NCBI RefSeq assembly: GCF_001808555.1
Contig: NZ_KV793803.1
Span: 71,535 to 134,461 of the forward strand
DNA length: 62,927 bases
From: Porphyromonas sp. HMSC065F10
GTDB taxonomy: Bacteria > Bacteroidota > Bacteroidia > Bacteroidales > Porphyromonadaceae
Direction of reading: 5' to 3'
The notes beneath the pieces were generated by a model. It searched no databases. It saw only the letters and a list, made by a program, of their open reading frames with translations, and was not told where the DNA came from. Positions 35,410 through 42,997 of this stretch are shown one piece after another. The position numbers were made by a program, and so were the translations under genes. The first letter of the stretch is position 1. Every line of letters begins with the position of its first letter.

Positions 35410-36386
35410 CATTTGCACATCCTTGGTTTTTTCTCCTCCTGCTGCTCCTGCCGCTTTTCGTCTACCTGTATCTACGTAGGCAGAAGCGTCCGGCCACCTT
35501 TACGCTGAGCACCGCCAATGCCTTCCGCGGTATGCGTCGCAGTATACGCTCGCGCCTAACGTGGATCCCCTTTGCCCTTTTGCTCATCGCCTACTCATGT
35601 ATGGTGGCGGCACTTGCCCGCCCGCAGAGCTTTAGTAGCAAGTCGTCCAGTGAGACGGAGGGCATCAATATTATGATGGCCCTGGATATCTCGGGGAGTA
35701 TGCTTGCCCGGGACCTGCAGCCCAATCGCGTAGAGGCAGCAAAGGCGGTAGCCGGTGAGTTTATCTCCTCTCGCGAGCATGACAACATCGGCTTGGTGAT
35801 CTTTGCCGGAGAGAGCTTTACCCAGTGCCCCCTCACTACAGACCACGCCATCCTACTCAGTCTCCTTGGTCAGGTGGACATAGGACTGCTGGAGGACGGA
35901 ACGGCCATCGGTGATGGTCTTGCCACCGCAGTGAGCCGACTTAAGGATCAGAAGGGTGATAGTAAGGTGGTGATTCTCCTTACCGATGGAACCAATAACG
36001 CCGGAACCATTGACCCCATGACGGCGGCTGAGATCGCGAAAAGCTTTGGGATAAGGGTCTACACTATCGCCGTTGGCACGATGGGGCAGGCTCCCTATCC
36101 TGTGATGACGGACTTCGGCATCGAGTATCAGATGATGCCGGTGGAGATCGATGAGAGCTCCCTTCGGACCATCGCTGAGACCACCGGTGGTACTTTCTTC
36201 AGAGCCACGGACAACACCAGCCTTGAGGAGATCTACGACCAGATCGATCAGATGGAGAAGATCAAGCTGGAGGTACATAACTACACGGAGAAGTCTGAGC
36301 ACTTTATGCCGTGGCTCTGTGTCGCCCTGCTCTGCCTATTTGGGGCGATCCTCTTGAGGACGACCGCCTTCCGTACGATGCCGTGA
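35406..36386 (+). CDS. batA: BatA, von Willebrand A domain membrane protein
   Basis: This 326-residue inner-membrane protein has two N-terminal membrane segments (about 6-22 and 53-70) followed by ARPQ, the usual Bat landmark. A vWA domain (about 88-270) has MIDAS residues DISGSM (94-99), a TAIGDGLATAV threonine and LTDGTNNAG. A C-terminal membrane segment is at about 302-320. The MIDAS motif is complete. Bat proteins were named for aerotolerance in Bacteroides fragilis; their molecular role is not settled. It overlaps the previous gene by 4 bp, and batB starts 12 bp later. Confidence 0.93.
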   Translation: MTFAHPWFFLLLLLLPLFVYLYLRRQKRPATFTLSTANAFRGMRRSIRSRLTWIPFALLLIAYSCMVAALARPQSFSSKSSSETEGINIMMALDISGSMLARDLQPNRVEAAKAVAGEFISSREHDNIGLVIFAGESFTQCPLTTDHAILLSLLGQVDIGLLEDGTAIGDGLATAVSRLKDQKGDSKVVILLTDGTNNAGTIDPMTAAEIAKSFGIRVYTIAVGTMGQAPYPVMTDFGIEYQMMPVEIDESSLRTIAETTGGTFFRATDNTSLEEIYDQIDQMEKIKLEVHNYTEKSEHFMPWLCVALLCLFGAILLRTTAFRTMP

Positions 36387-36398
36387 TATACTGAGGAT

Positions 36399-37433
36399 AT
36401 GCGATTTTTATACCCCTACATACTGCTTTTGCTTGTACCTCTCTCGCTCCTCTTGGTGTGGGCATTCCTGAGGATAAGGAGGGACAAGAAGATGCTTAAG
36501 AACTTCGGTGAGACAGAGCTGGTTCGCCAGCTGATGCCCGATCTCTCTCTGAGGCGTAAGCTGACAAAGGACATTCTCCTCATCGCAGCCGGAATGCTCG
36601 TCGTAGTGGCGCTTGCCCGCCCACAAGTGGGATCAAAGCCGGAGAAGGTAAAGCTGGAGGGTGTCGAGATGATCGTTGCTCTCGATCTCTCCAATTCTAT
36701 GCTTGCCAAGGACGTTACCCCGAGCCGTCTCACGTTAGCCAAGAACATTGTGTCTCGTATGACGGACCAGTTGGCTAATAACAAGATCGGTCTGATTTAC
36801 TTCGCCGGCGAAGCCTACATCCAGCTACCGATCACATCGGACTTCGTCTCCGCCAAGATGTTTCTGCAGTCCGCTGATCCCAGCCTCATAGCTGCTCAGG
36901 GGACCGCCATTGGTGAGGCGATTAAGCTGGCGACCAGAGGCTTTTCATCAGACAAGGAGGTGAAGAAAGCACTGGTGCTGATCACCGATGCGGAGAATCT
37001 TGATGGTGATGTGGAGGAGGCTCTCCGGGCAGCTAAGGAGAAAGGGATCCTCATCTCCGTACTCGGTGTCGGGACAGAGGAGGGTGCACCGATACCGATG
37101 GGGAATGGTGAGTATCTGACGGACGAAGAGGGTAAGGTGGTCGTTACTCGCCTTAATCAGCAGCTCGCCAAGCAGATTGCTGAGACTGCCGATGGGGTCT
37201 ACATCCATGCTCAGGACGTCTCCGGAGCGGTCCGACTGCTCAAGAAGAGCCTCGACAGACTGCAGAAGTCGGATATGAGTACCACCATCTACCGATCTTA
37301 TGTGGACGTCTATTACTACTTCCTGATACCGGCGCTACTACTGCTCATGATAGACCTGCTGATGCTGGATCATAAGAATAGGCTCCTTAGGCGGTTTAAT
37401 ATCTTTGATATAAAGCGTGATGATGAGAAGTAA
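36399..37433 (+). CDS. batB: BatB, von Willebrand A domain membrane protein
   Basis: This 344-residue paralogue of BatA has N-terminal membrane segments (about 5-25 and 56-73), ALARPQVGSK, and a vWA domain with MIDAS DLSNSM (96-101), QGTAIGEAIKLA and VLITDAENLDGDVEEAL. A C-terminal membrane segment (about 305-322, YYYFLIPALLLLMIDLLML) follows. BatA and BatB together with the TPR proteins BatC and BatE are thought to form a membrane complex. The end overlaps batC by 14 bp. Confidence 0.93.
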   Translation: MRFLYPYILLLLVPLSLLLVWAFLRIRRDKKMLKNFGETELVRQLMPDLSLRRKLTKDILLIAAGMLVVVALARPQVGSKPEKVKLEGVEMIVALDLSNSMLAKDVTPSRLTLAKNIVSRMTDQLANNKIGLIYFAGEAYIQLPITSDFVSAKMFLQSADPSLIAAQGTAIGEAIKLATRGFSSDKEVKKALVLITDAENLDGDVEEALRAAKEKGILISVLGVGTEEGAPIPMGNGEYLTDEEGKVVVTRLNQQLAKQIAETADGVYIHAQDVSGAVRLLKKSLDRLQKSDMSTTIYRSYVDVYYYFLIPALLLLMIDLLMLDHKNRLLRRFNIFDIKRDDEK

Positions 37434-38133
37434 GTACTTGCTGTCGATCCTCTTTGCCACTCTCTTTTGTCTCCCTCTTTGGGGGCAGAAGCAGGTCCGG
37501 GACCTGACCCGCAGCGGCAATAAGCTCTATCGCTCCAAGGAGTACTCCAAGGCTGAGATAGACTACCGCAAGGCTCTTGAGGTCAATAAGAGTGACCGCA
37601 CCACGATCTTCAATCTTGCCAATGTCCTCTACCGGACCGATCGTGGGGAGGAGGCCGGTAAGCTCTACCAGTCTCTTGCTCCGCACCTCTCCTTACTCTC
37701 GCCCACAGAGGCGGCCGATCTGACCCACAACGCCGGCAACACCGCTTTCCGAGCCAAGCAGCTGGAGCAGGCGATCGAGTACTACAAGGAGTCACTTCGT
37801 AGGCGCCCCTCCGATGAGGACACGCGCTACAACCTCGCTCTCGCTCAGAAGCTACTGGAGGATCAGAAAAAGAATGGCGGTGGTGGTCAGGATCAGAAGC
37901 AAGATCAGGATAAGGATCAGCAGAAAGATCAGCAGCAGGATCAGCAGAAAGATCAGCAAAAGGATCAGCAGAAAGATCAGCAGAAGCAACCTCAGCAGCC
38001 CAATCAAGATCAGATGTCTCAAGAGACTGCCAATAGGATCCTCCAAGCCCTACAGAAGGATGAGAAGAATACTCGGCAGAAGCTCGAGCAGGCTCAGCAG
38101 CAGAGAGGGCGCAGTCGTCGTAAGAATTGGTAA
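37420..38133 (+). CDS. batC: BatC, tetratricopeptide repeat protein with a KDQQ repeat tract
   Basis: This 237-residue protein has a signal peptide (about 1-21, CLPLWGQ) and TPR-like helices (about 25-145; GNKLYRSKEYSKAEIDYRKAL, NAGNTAFRAKQLEQAIEYYKESL). A low-complexity stretch of Lys-Asp-Gln-Gln repeats (about 155-195) is followed by a short charged tail. I start it at ATG 37420; a GTG at 37417 and another ATG at 37423 are also in frame. It overlaps batB by 14 bp, so it is translated in tight coupling. The repeat tract is encoded by a 12-bp tandem repeat and may vary in length between strains. Confidence 0.9.
   Translation: MMRSKYLLSILFATLFCLPLWGQKQVRDLTRSGNKLYRSKEYSKAEIDYRKALEVNKSDRTTIFNLANVLYRTDRGEEAGKLYQSLAPHLSLLSPTEAADLTHNAGNTAFRAKQLEQAIEYYKESLRRRPSDEDTRYNLALAQKLLEDQKKNGGGGQDQKQDQDKDQQKDQQQDQQKDQQKDQQKDQQKQPQQPNQDQMSQETANRILQALQKDEKNTRQKLEQAQQQRGRSRRKNW
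37889..38010 (+). repeat. 12-bp tandem repeat inside batC
   Basis: About nine imperfect copies of GATCAGCAGAAA encode Lys-Asp-Gln-Gln units. The copies keep the reading frame, and length change in 12-bp steps would not disrupt translation. Confidence 0.85.
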
Positions 38134-38139
38134 TCTACT

Positions 38140-39993
38140 ATGTCTCGTAGAGTATTTCATATAATCGCAAGCCTCCTCGTCCTCTCCCTGACTGCTCAGG
38201 CGGCGGATAAGGTGACTGTACGGGTCTCACCGCCCCAGGAAGCGGTCGTCGGGGAGCCCTTTAGGATCCAGCTGATCGTGAGTGACAAGGCGTCCGATCC
38301 TCAGTGGACCTTCCCATCAGGATTAGAGGTCCTGTATGGACCTGCCGTGAGCCGATCCTCGAGTACCAGCATCATCAATGGTAAGATGTCCCGCTCCTCC
38401 TCCACCTCATTTACCTACACTCTGATGGCAGATCATGCCGGCTCCTACAGTCTCCCCTCCGCTACGGTAAAGGTCGGAGGCGCCACCTATCGATCAGGTG
38501 CTACGACCTTCAAGGTCTACGAACCGTCAGCCGTCTCTCCCGGTGCCTCAGGGTCAAGTGTGTCCGGCGATGATGGGGAAGGTAAGGGGAAGATCTCCGA
38601 GGCTGAGGCGGTCCACCTGAGCAATGATGCCCTGCAGGTGGTGGCTAATGTGAGTAAGACGACCGTCTATGAGCAGGAGGCTCTACTCGTCACCTACAAG
38701 CTCTACTCAAGATACCAAGGGATCCAGATTGAGAGCGCCAACTTCCCTGAGTACGATGGATTTGTCAAGCAGGAAATCCCACAGAGTGGTCCGCTGCAGC
38801 TTGACATAGAGCAGTATCGGGGCAAAAATTACTATACTGTGACGCTCCTCCGTCAGCTTCTCTTCCCTCAAAAGCCCGGTAAGCTCAGCGTCCCCTCAGG
38901 TTCCTTCGGTCTTCTTGTGACTGTTCCCTCGCAGAATAATGATCCCGATGACTTCTTCTCCGGTTTCTTTGACTCCTACCAGAGGGTTCGGAAAAAAGTG
39001 ACCACCAAGCCCTTTACGGTCAATGTAAAGCCCCTCCCTACACCTAAGCCCGATGACTTTACAGGAGCTGTCGGCAACTTTAAGCTCACCTCCGATGGCC
39101 TTCACCAGTCTGCGAAGACCGGTGAGAGTGTACAGATGAAGCTGACTCTCAGCGGCGAGGGAAATCTCAAGCTGTCCACCCTCCCTGAGGTGCAGTGGCC
39201 CGAGGGATTTGAGGTCTATGATCCCCAGGAGGAGGACGACATCCAGGTCACAGCGGGAGGGGCATCCGGATGGAAGTCCATTGAGTACTTCGCCATCCCG
39301 AGGTACGAGGGTACTTATACCATACCCGAGGTTACCTTCTCCTACTTTGACCCTAACACCGGGTCCTACAAGCGTGAAGTGATCCCCGCACAAAAGATCC
39401 AGGTAGAGAAAGGCAACGGATCGGCAGTGTCGGATGGCTCTGCCTTCGGTAGCCGTGATGCCCTCAAGCGCTTGGGTAACGACATTCGTTACCTCAAGCC
39501 GACCGGCAGTCTTACCCATCTTTCACGAGTCAGCCTTAGGACATACTGGCTGCTCTATGGGGTGGTACTCCTTGTCGGAGTGATCGCTTTCTTCCTCATT
39601 CGCACCCGTAGGGCGGGATCGGTCGAGAACTCCCACAACCGCGCCCGTCGCGCCGGCAAGATGGCGCGTAAGTATCTCAAGCTGGCAGAGAAGGAGCGTG
39701 CCAAGGGCGACAATATGGCCTACTACGAGGCACTCCTCAATGGTCTCAATAGCTACCTCTGTGCCAAGCTCCACATTCCGCCCTCTGATCTCTCCAAGGA
39801 GCGTATTGCTGAGGTCATGCGAGCTAATGGCTTGTCCGATGAGCTGGTGAGCCGGACCCTCTCCGTACAGTCAGACCTTGAGCTGGCCCGCTTTGCACCC
39901 TCTGAGGAGGGAGGGCTAAGGGATGAGCTCTACAAGACCTCATCGGAGGTCATTGATGGCATTGAGGCCTCTAAAATCAAGATCATAGACTGA
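38140..39993 (+). CDS. batD: BatD, periplasmic/membrane protein of the bat cluster
   Basis: This 617-residue protein has a signal peptide (about 1-21, SLTAQAA). A beta-rich BatD domain (about 25-440) carries family phrases such as VTVRVSPPQEAVVGEPFRI, SRSSSTSFTYTL and NDALQVVANVSKTTVYEQE. One membrane segment (about 468-486) and a cytosolic helical tail (about 500-617) follow. The tail (AYYEALLNGLNSYLCAKLHI, DELYKTSSEVIDGIE) is typical of BatD. BatD is the large partner of the BatA/BatB system, but its biochemical activity is unknown. It starts 6 bp after batC, and batE overlaps its stop by 1 bp. Confidence 0.92.
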   Translation: MSRRVFHIIASLLVLSLTAQAADKVTVRVSPPQEAVVGEPFRIQLIVSDKASDPQWTFPSGLEVLYGPAVSRSSSTSIINGKMSRSSSTSFTYTLMADHAGSYSLPSATVKVGGATYRSGATTFKVYEPSAVSPGASGSSVSGDDGEGKGKISEAEAVHLSNDALQVVANVSKTTVYEQEALLVTYKLYSRYQGIQIESANFPEYDGFVKQEIPQSGPLQLDIEQYRGKNYYTVTLLRQLLFPQKPGKLSVPSGSFGLLVTVPSQNNDPDDFFSGFFDSYQRVRKKVTTKPFTVNVKPLPTPKPDDFTGAVGNFKLTSDGLHQSAKTGESVQMKLTLSGEGNLKLSTLPEVQWPEGFEVYDPQEEDDIQVTAGGASGWKSIEYFAIPRYEGTYTIPEVTFSYFDPNTGSYKREVIPAQKIQVEKGNGSAVSDGSAFGSRDALKRLGNDIRYLKPTGSLTHLSRVSLRTYWLLYGVVLLVGVIAFFLIRTRRAGSVENSHNRARRAGKMARKYLKLAEKERAKGDNMAYYEALLNGLNSYLCAKLHIPPSDLSKERIAEVMRANGLSDELVSRTLSVQSDLELARFAPSEEGGLRDELYKTSSEVIDGIEASKIKIID

Positions 39994-40838
39994 TGAAGCG
40001 ACTACTGATACTTCCCATCCTTCTCCTCTCTATTGTCCTCAGTGGAGTTGCCTCTGCTCAGGAGACGGCTCCTGCAGACAGCACCGGTGTCGTGACACCC
40101 ACTGATAGTGCAGTCTCCTCGACTGACATCAAGAGATTGATGGATGAGGCTGCGACTGCGTATGGTGAGCAAAAGTACAGCCTCGCCATATCGATCTACG
40201 AGAAGTGCCTAAGTCTCTCGTCTGAGCCCTCTGCCGAGCTGTACTACAACCTCGGCTGTGCCTACTATAAGGATGGTCAGCTATCCAGCGCCATCCTTAG
40301 TCTCGAGCGAGCCTACAGGCTGGATCCCTCAGACGCTGACACCCGCTACAACCTTGCCTTCCTCGCAGACCATACGGCCGAGAAGGTAGAGCAGCCCCGA
40401 TCACAGATGCTCTCGCGGATGATGGCTGGGATGACCCACTGGTTCTCTTTGCCGGTATGGATGAGTCTTGCCTTTGGCTCCTTCGTGATCTTTGTCCTTC
40501 TCATTTTCCTCTTTGCCTACGGACGTAGCGAGGCTAAGAGGCGGATAGGCTTCTATGCCGGGTTAGTCGCTCTCGTGCTGTGTGTGGTCCTCAATCTCTT
40601 TGTGTATCGATCTTATCGGTTTATCACCGATCGCTCTGAGGCGATCCTCACGGCCCCTGTGATCACCCTGCAGAGCTCACCCGACTCCTCGTCGCAGGAC
40701 ATCGCAGTGGTGCACGAGGGACATAAGGTGAGGGTACTAGATAGAGTAGGGGGCTACGCTGAGATACGACTTGCTGACGGGACGGTCGGCTGGGTCCCCG
40801 AGGAGACCTTTGACTTAATCAACGACTTTAGCAACTGA
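39993..40838 (+). CDS. batE: BatE, TPR protein with C-terminal SH3-like domain
   Basis: This 281-residue protein has a signal peptide (about 1-22, GVASAQ), TPR helices (about 45-130; AELYYNLGCAYYKDGQLSSAILSLERAYRLDP), two membrane segments (about 152-172 and 187-206) and a C-terminal bacterial SH3-like domain (about 215-281; VVHEGHKVRVLDRVGGYAEIRLADGTVGWVPEE). This is the known BatE layout. It is the last bat gene; the PAP2 gene follows 4 bp later and is probably cotranscribed. Confidence 0.92.
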   Translation: MKRLLILPILLLSIVLSGVASAQETAPADSTGVVTPTDSAVSSTDIKRLMDEAATAYGEQKYSLAISIYEKCLSLSSEPSAELYYNLGCAYYKDGQLSSAILSLERAYRLDPSDADTRYNLAFLADHTAEKVEQPRSQMLSRMMAGMTHWFSLPVWMSLAFGSFVIFVLLIFLFAYGRSEAKRRIGFYAGLVALVLCVVLNLFVYRSYRFITDRSEAILTAPVITLQSSPDSSSQDIAVVHEGHKVRVLDRVGGYAEIRLADGTVGWVPEETFDLINDFSN

Positions 40839-40842
40839 TAGA

Positions 40843-41544
40843 ATGGTAGAGAAGTTAGCCCTGCTGGAGCGAGACTTTTTTCTCTGGCTCAATAGCCCTC
40901 ACAGTGACTATCTGGACTCGGTGATGTTCACCTTCTCCGACAAGCGGATCTGGTACTTCTTCTTGATCTTCTTCTTTGCATTGCTTTTTTATCGGCAAAA
41001 GGTCAAGGAGTGTCTGCTGCTTATCCTCTTTGTCGCACTGATGATGGTGATCTCTGACCAGCTCTCTTCGGCAGTCTTTAAACCCTATTTCCAGCGCTTC
41101 CGCCCAACCCTTCATCCCTTTACGGAGGATGTCGTCAAGACAGTCATGGGACACTCAGGAGGAGGTCTTTACGGCTTTATCTCCGGTCACAGCACCAACT
41201 TTGCTGCCCTTGGGGCCTTCACGATGTTGCTGATGAGGCATAGGGGCTATTCCATCATTATGACGCTCGTTGTGCTGACTACAATGTACTCGCGCGTCTA
41301 CTTAGGCGTCCACTTCCTCTCGGATGTGATTGCGGGTTGTCTCTGTGGTATCCTCGTCGGAGTTGTGATGTACTACCTCTATCGTGAGACGCGCTACAGC
41401 TTTTTCAAGATCCCGGATCGGCAGAAGTCGGTCTGCTATATAACCCCTCGCAGTAGGATCGATAAGATTGCACTCTCTCTTGTGATCCTATACCTCGCCT
41501 TTTGGATCTTGGGGCCTATCGTATACCCCATCTTATATCTCTAA
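40843..41544 (+). CDS. PAP2 superfamily membrane phosphatase
   Basis: This 233-residue inner-membrane protein has about six membrane segments. The three PAP2 motifs are present: KPYFQRFRP (motif 1), SGHSTN (motif 2, catalytic His) and RVYLGVHFLSDV (motif 3, His and Asp). Such enzymes dephosphorylate undecaprenyl diphosphate, phosphatidylglycerophosphate, lipid A or related lipids. The WLNSPHSDYLDSVMFTFSDKRIWYF opening is typical of the Bacteroidetes undecaprenyl-diphosphatase-like group. It follows batE by 4 bp. The exact lipid substrate is not evident. Confidence 0.9.
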   Translation: MVEKLALLERDFFLWLNSPHSDYLDSVMFTFSDKRIWYFFLIFFFALLFYRQKVKECLLLILFVALMMVISDQLSSAVFKPYFQRFRPTLHPFTEDVVKTVMGHSGGGLYGFISGHSTNFAALGAFTMLLMRHRGYSIIMTLVVLTTMYSRVYLGVHFLSDVIAGCLCGILVGVVMYYLYRETRYSFFKIPDRQKSVCYITPRSRIDKIALSLVILYLAFWILGPIVYPILYL

Positions 41545-41554
41545 ACTTAACATT

Positions 41555-42661
41555 ATGACAAAAAACTATCAGACGATCCTGGATGCTTTCCCCATCGAGG
41601 GAGAAGTGGTTGGCGTAGAGCCTTTTGGGAATGGTCATATCAATGATACTCTCCGTGTTACAGTCAAGGACCTTGATGGTGTGGAGCGTATCAAGTATGT
41701 CCTCCAGAGGATCAATCATCATGTCTTCCGAGATGTAGACACCCTTCAGCAGAATATATTCACTGTCACTGAGCACATTAGGAAAAAGCTGGAGGCAGAG
41801 GGGGATCAAGATGTGGACCGACACGTCTGCACGTTCCTCAGGACAAAGAGCGGTGAGCGCTATACCTCATACGAGGGAGCCTACTGGCGCGTGATGCTCT
41901 ATATACCGGGATCTATTACCGTAGAGACAGTCACGCCGGAGTCAGCACGATCTGCCGGGAGGGCCTTTGGACAGTTTCAGAGCCACCTTGCTGATGTGCC
42001 TGAGGGCACACTGGGCGAGACGATCCCCCGCTTCCACGATATGGCATTTAGGCTCAAGGAGCTCTCTGATGCCATCCGAGAAGATAGTGTGGGCAGAGCT
42101 GCTGAGGGTCGTGTACGGAAGCTCGTCAAGGAGCTGGATGATCGCTCCGATGATATGCTGATCCAGGAGAGATTGTACGAGGAGGGAAAGCTACCCAAGC
42201 ATATCAATCACTTAGATACAAAGGTGGATAACATCCTCTTCGATAAGGAGTCCGGAGAGGTGTTGACGGTTATTGATCTTGATACGGTGATGCCCGGCTT
42301 CATCCTCTCCGATGTCGGAGATTTCATCCGCACTGCTGTGAATACAGGTGCCGAGGATGAGACCGACGAGTCCAGGATCGATGTGGATATGGAGATATTC
42401 AAGTCGTATGTGGAGGGCTACATGGGCTCTGCCAGTAGCTTCCTTACCGAGACGGAGATACGACTTATCCCCTACGGCGGTCGTATGATGACCTATATGC
42501 AGGCGGTCCGGTTCCTGACCGACTACATCAATGGGGATACCTACTACAAGACGGACTACAAGGACCACAATTGGGATCGCGCGTGGGCTCAGTTTGTCTA
42601 CCTGACCCGCTTAGAGGATAAGGCCAAGGAAATGAGTGACTTCATGTCACACTGGCTGTAA
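41555..42661 (+). CDS. NahK-like sugar 1-kinase of the aminoglycoside phosphotransferase fold
   Basis: This 368-residue cytosolic kinase has FGNGHINDTLRV and KYVLQRINHHVFRDVD in the N-lobe. In the C-lobe the Brenner-type motif is HLDTKVDNILFD (catalytic Asp, metal Asn), followed by VIDLDTVMPGFILSDVGDFIR. These match N-acetylhexosamine 1-kinase (NahK)-like proteins of Bacteroidetes and bifidobacteria. The substrate is probably an N-acetylhexosamine or another hexose, but specificity is inferred only from family likeness. It starts 10 bp after the PAP2 gene and may be the last gene of the bat transcript. No lacto-N-biose phosphorylase is nearby. Confidence 0.85.
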   Translation: MTKNYQTILDAFPIEGEVVGVEPFGNGHINDTLRVTVKDLDGVERIKYVLQRINHHVFRDVDTLQQNIFTVTEHIRKKLEAEGDQDVDRHVCTFLRTKSGERYTSYEGAYWRVMLYIPGSITVETVTPESARSAGRAFGQFQSHLADVPEGTLGETIPRFHDMAFRLKELSDAIREDSVGRAAEGRVRKLVKELDDRSDDMLIQERLYEEGKLPKHINHLDTKVDNILFDKESGEVLTVIDLDTVMPGFILSDVGDFIRTAVNTGAEDETDESRIDVDMEIFKSYVEGYMGSASSFLTETEIRLIPYGGRMMTYMQAVRFLTDYINGDTYYKTDYKDHNWDRAWAQFVYLTRLEDKAKEMSDFMSHWL

Positions 42662-42771
42662 GCGGCTAACTCGCCTGACTGAAAAAACAAGTCCATCAGC
42701 TAAGAGTCACACACATTGGTCCGAGGCCATTTTGTAATGGTCTGATGGTGACCACCTCCTCAAGGGCAATT

Positions 42772-42831
42772 CTTTTACCGGTATTAGTTTTCTCTAATAC
42801 CGGTAAAAGATTTCACTAATATCGGTATTAG
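42772..42831 (+). repeat. 22-bp-period palindromic repeat cluster, locus 4
   Basis: Three units occur at a 22-bp period: CTTTTACCGGTATTAG (42772-42787), CTAATACCGGTAAAAG (42794-42809) and CTAATATCGGTATTAG (42816-42831), with spacers TTTTCT and ATTTCA. The first two are exact reverse complements and can form a 16-bp stem with a 6-nt loop. Confidence 0.9.
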
Positions 42832-42950
42832 ATTTCTCTCAGATCAATATTGGTTTTAGGGGGAGTCCCTGCCCTTGAGTACCCTTTTGTGGTCATTCCT
42901 TAGTTGCACGAGCGTTGGCATTCCATAGGGGGCATTGGGCTAAAAATTGG

Positions 42951-42958
42951 TATTTTTG
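42951..42958 (+). promoter_or_regulatory. -7 box TATTTTTG of the DUF2723 gene
   Basis: This matches TAnnTTTG, 39 bp before the chosen ATG at 42998. It rules out the upstream in-frame TTG at 42947 as a start. Confidence 0.6.
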
Positions 42959-42963
42959 CAACT

Positions 42964-42981
42964 GATCGTGATGTCACGATC
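42964..42981. promoter_or_regulatory. Operator-like palindrome in the DUF2723 leader
   Basis: GATCGTGA and TCACGATC are perfect inverted repeats separated by TG. The centre lies about 15 bp after the -7 box, over the expected transcription start. This position would suit a repressor, but no regulator can be named. Confidence 0.5.
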
Positions 42982-42997
42982 GGTTGAGAAGATAAGC

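Larger units (their letters stand above)
42662..42997 (+). other. Non-coding stretch between the kinase and the DUF2723 gene
   Basis: This 336-bp gap contains a short hairpin (AGGCCATT-TTGT-AATGGTCT, about 42725-42744), a three-unit repeat cluster (42772-42831), a -7 box (42951-42958) and a near-perfect palindrome in the leader (42964-42981). No reading frame of interest was seen. Confidence 0.65.

Noticed and set aside
37852-38046. Leucine/isoleucine-rich minus-strand frame opposite batC
   Set aside because: It is the antisense shadow of the KDQQ repeat (GATCAGCAG read backwards) and not a membrane protein gene.
42900-42922. Possible remnant of the 9585-9767 element (TTGCACGAGCG)
   Set aside because: Only about 8 bases match exactly; the rest is too weak to claim homology.
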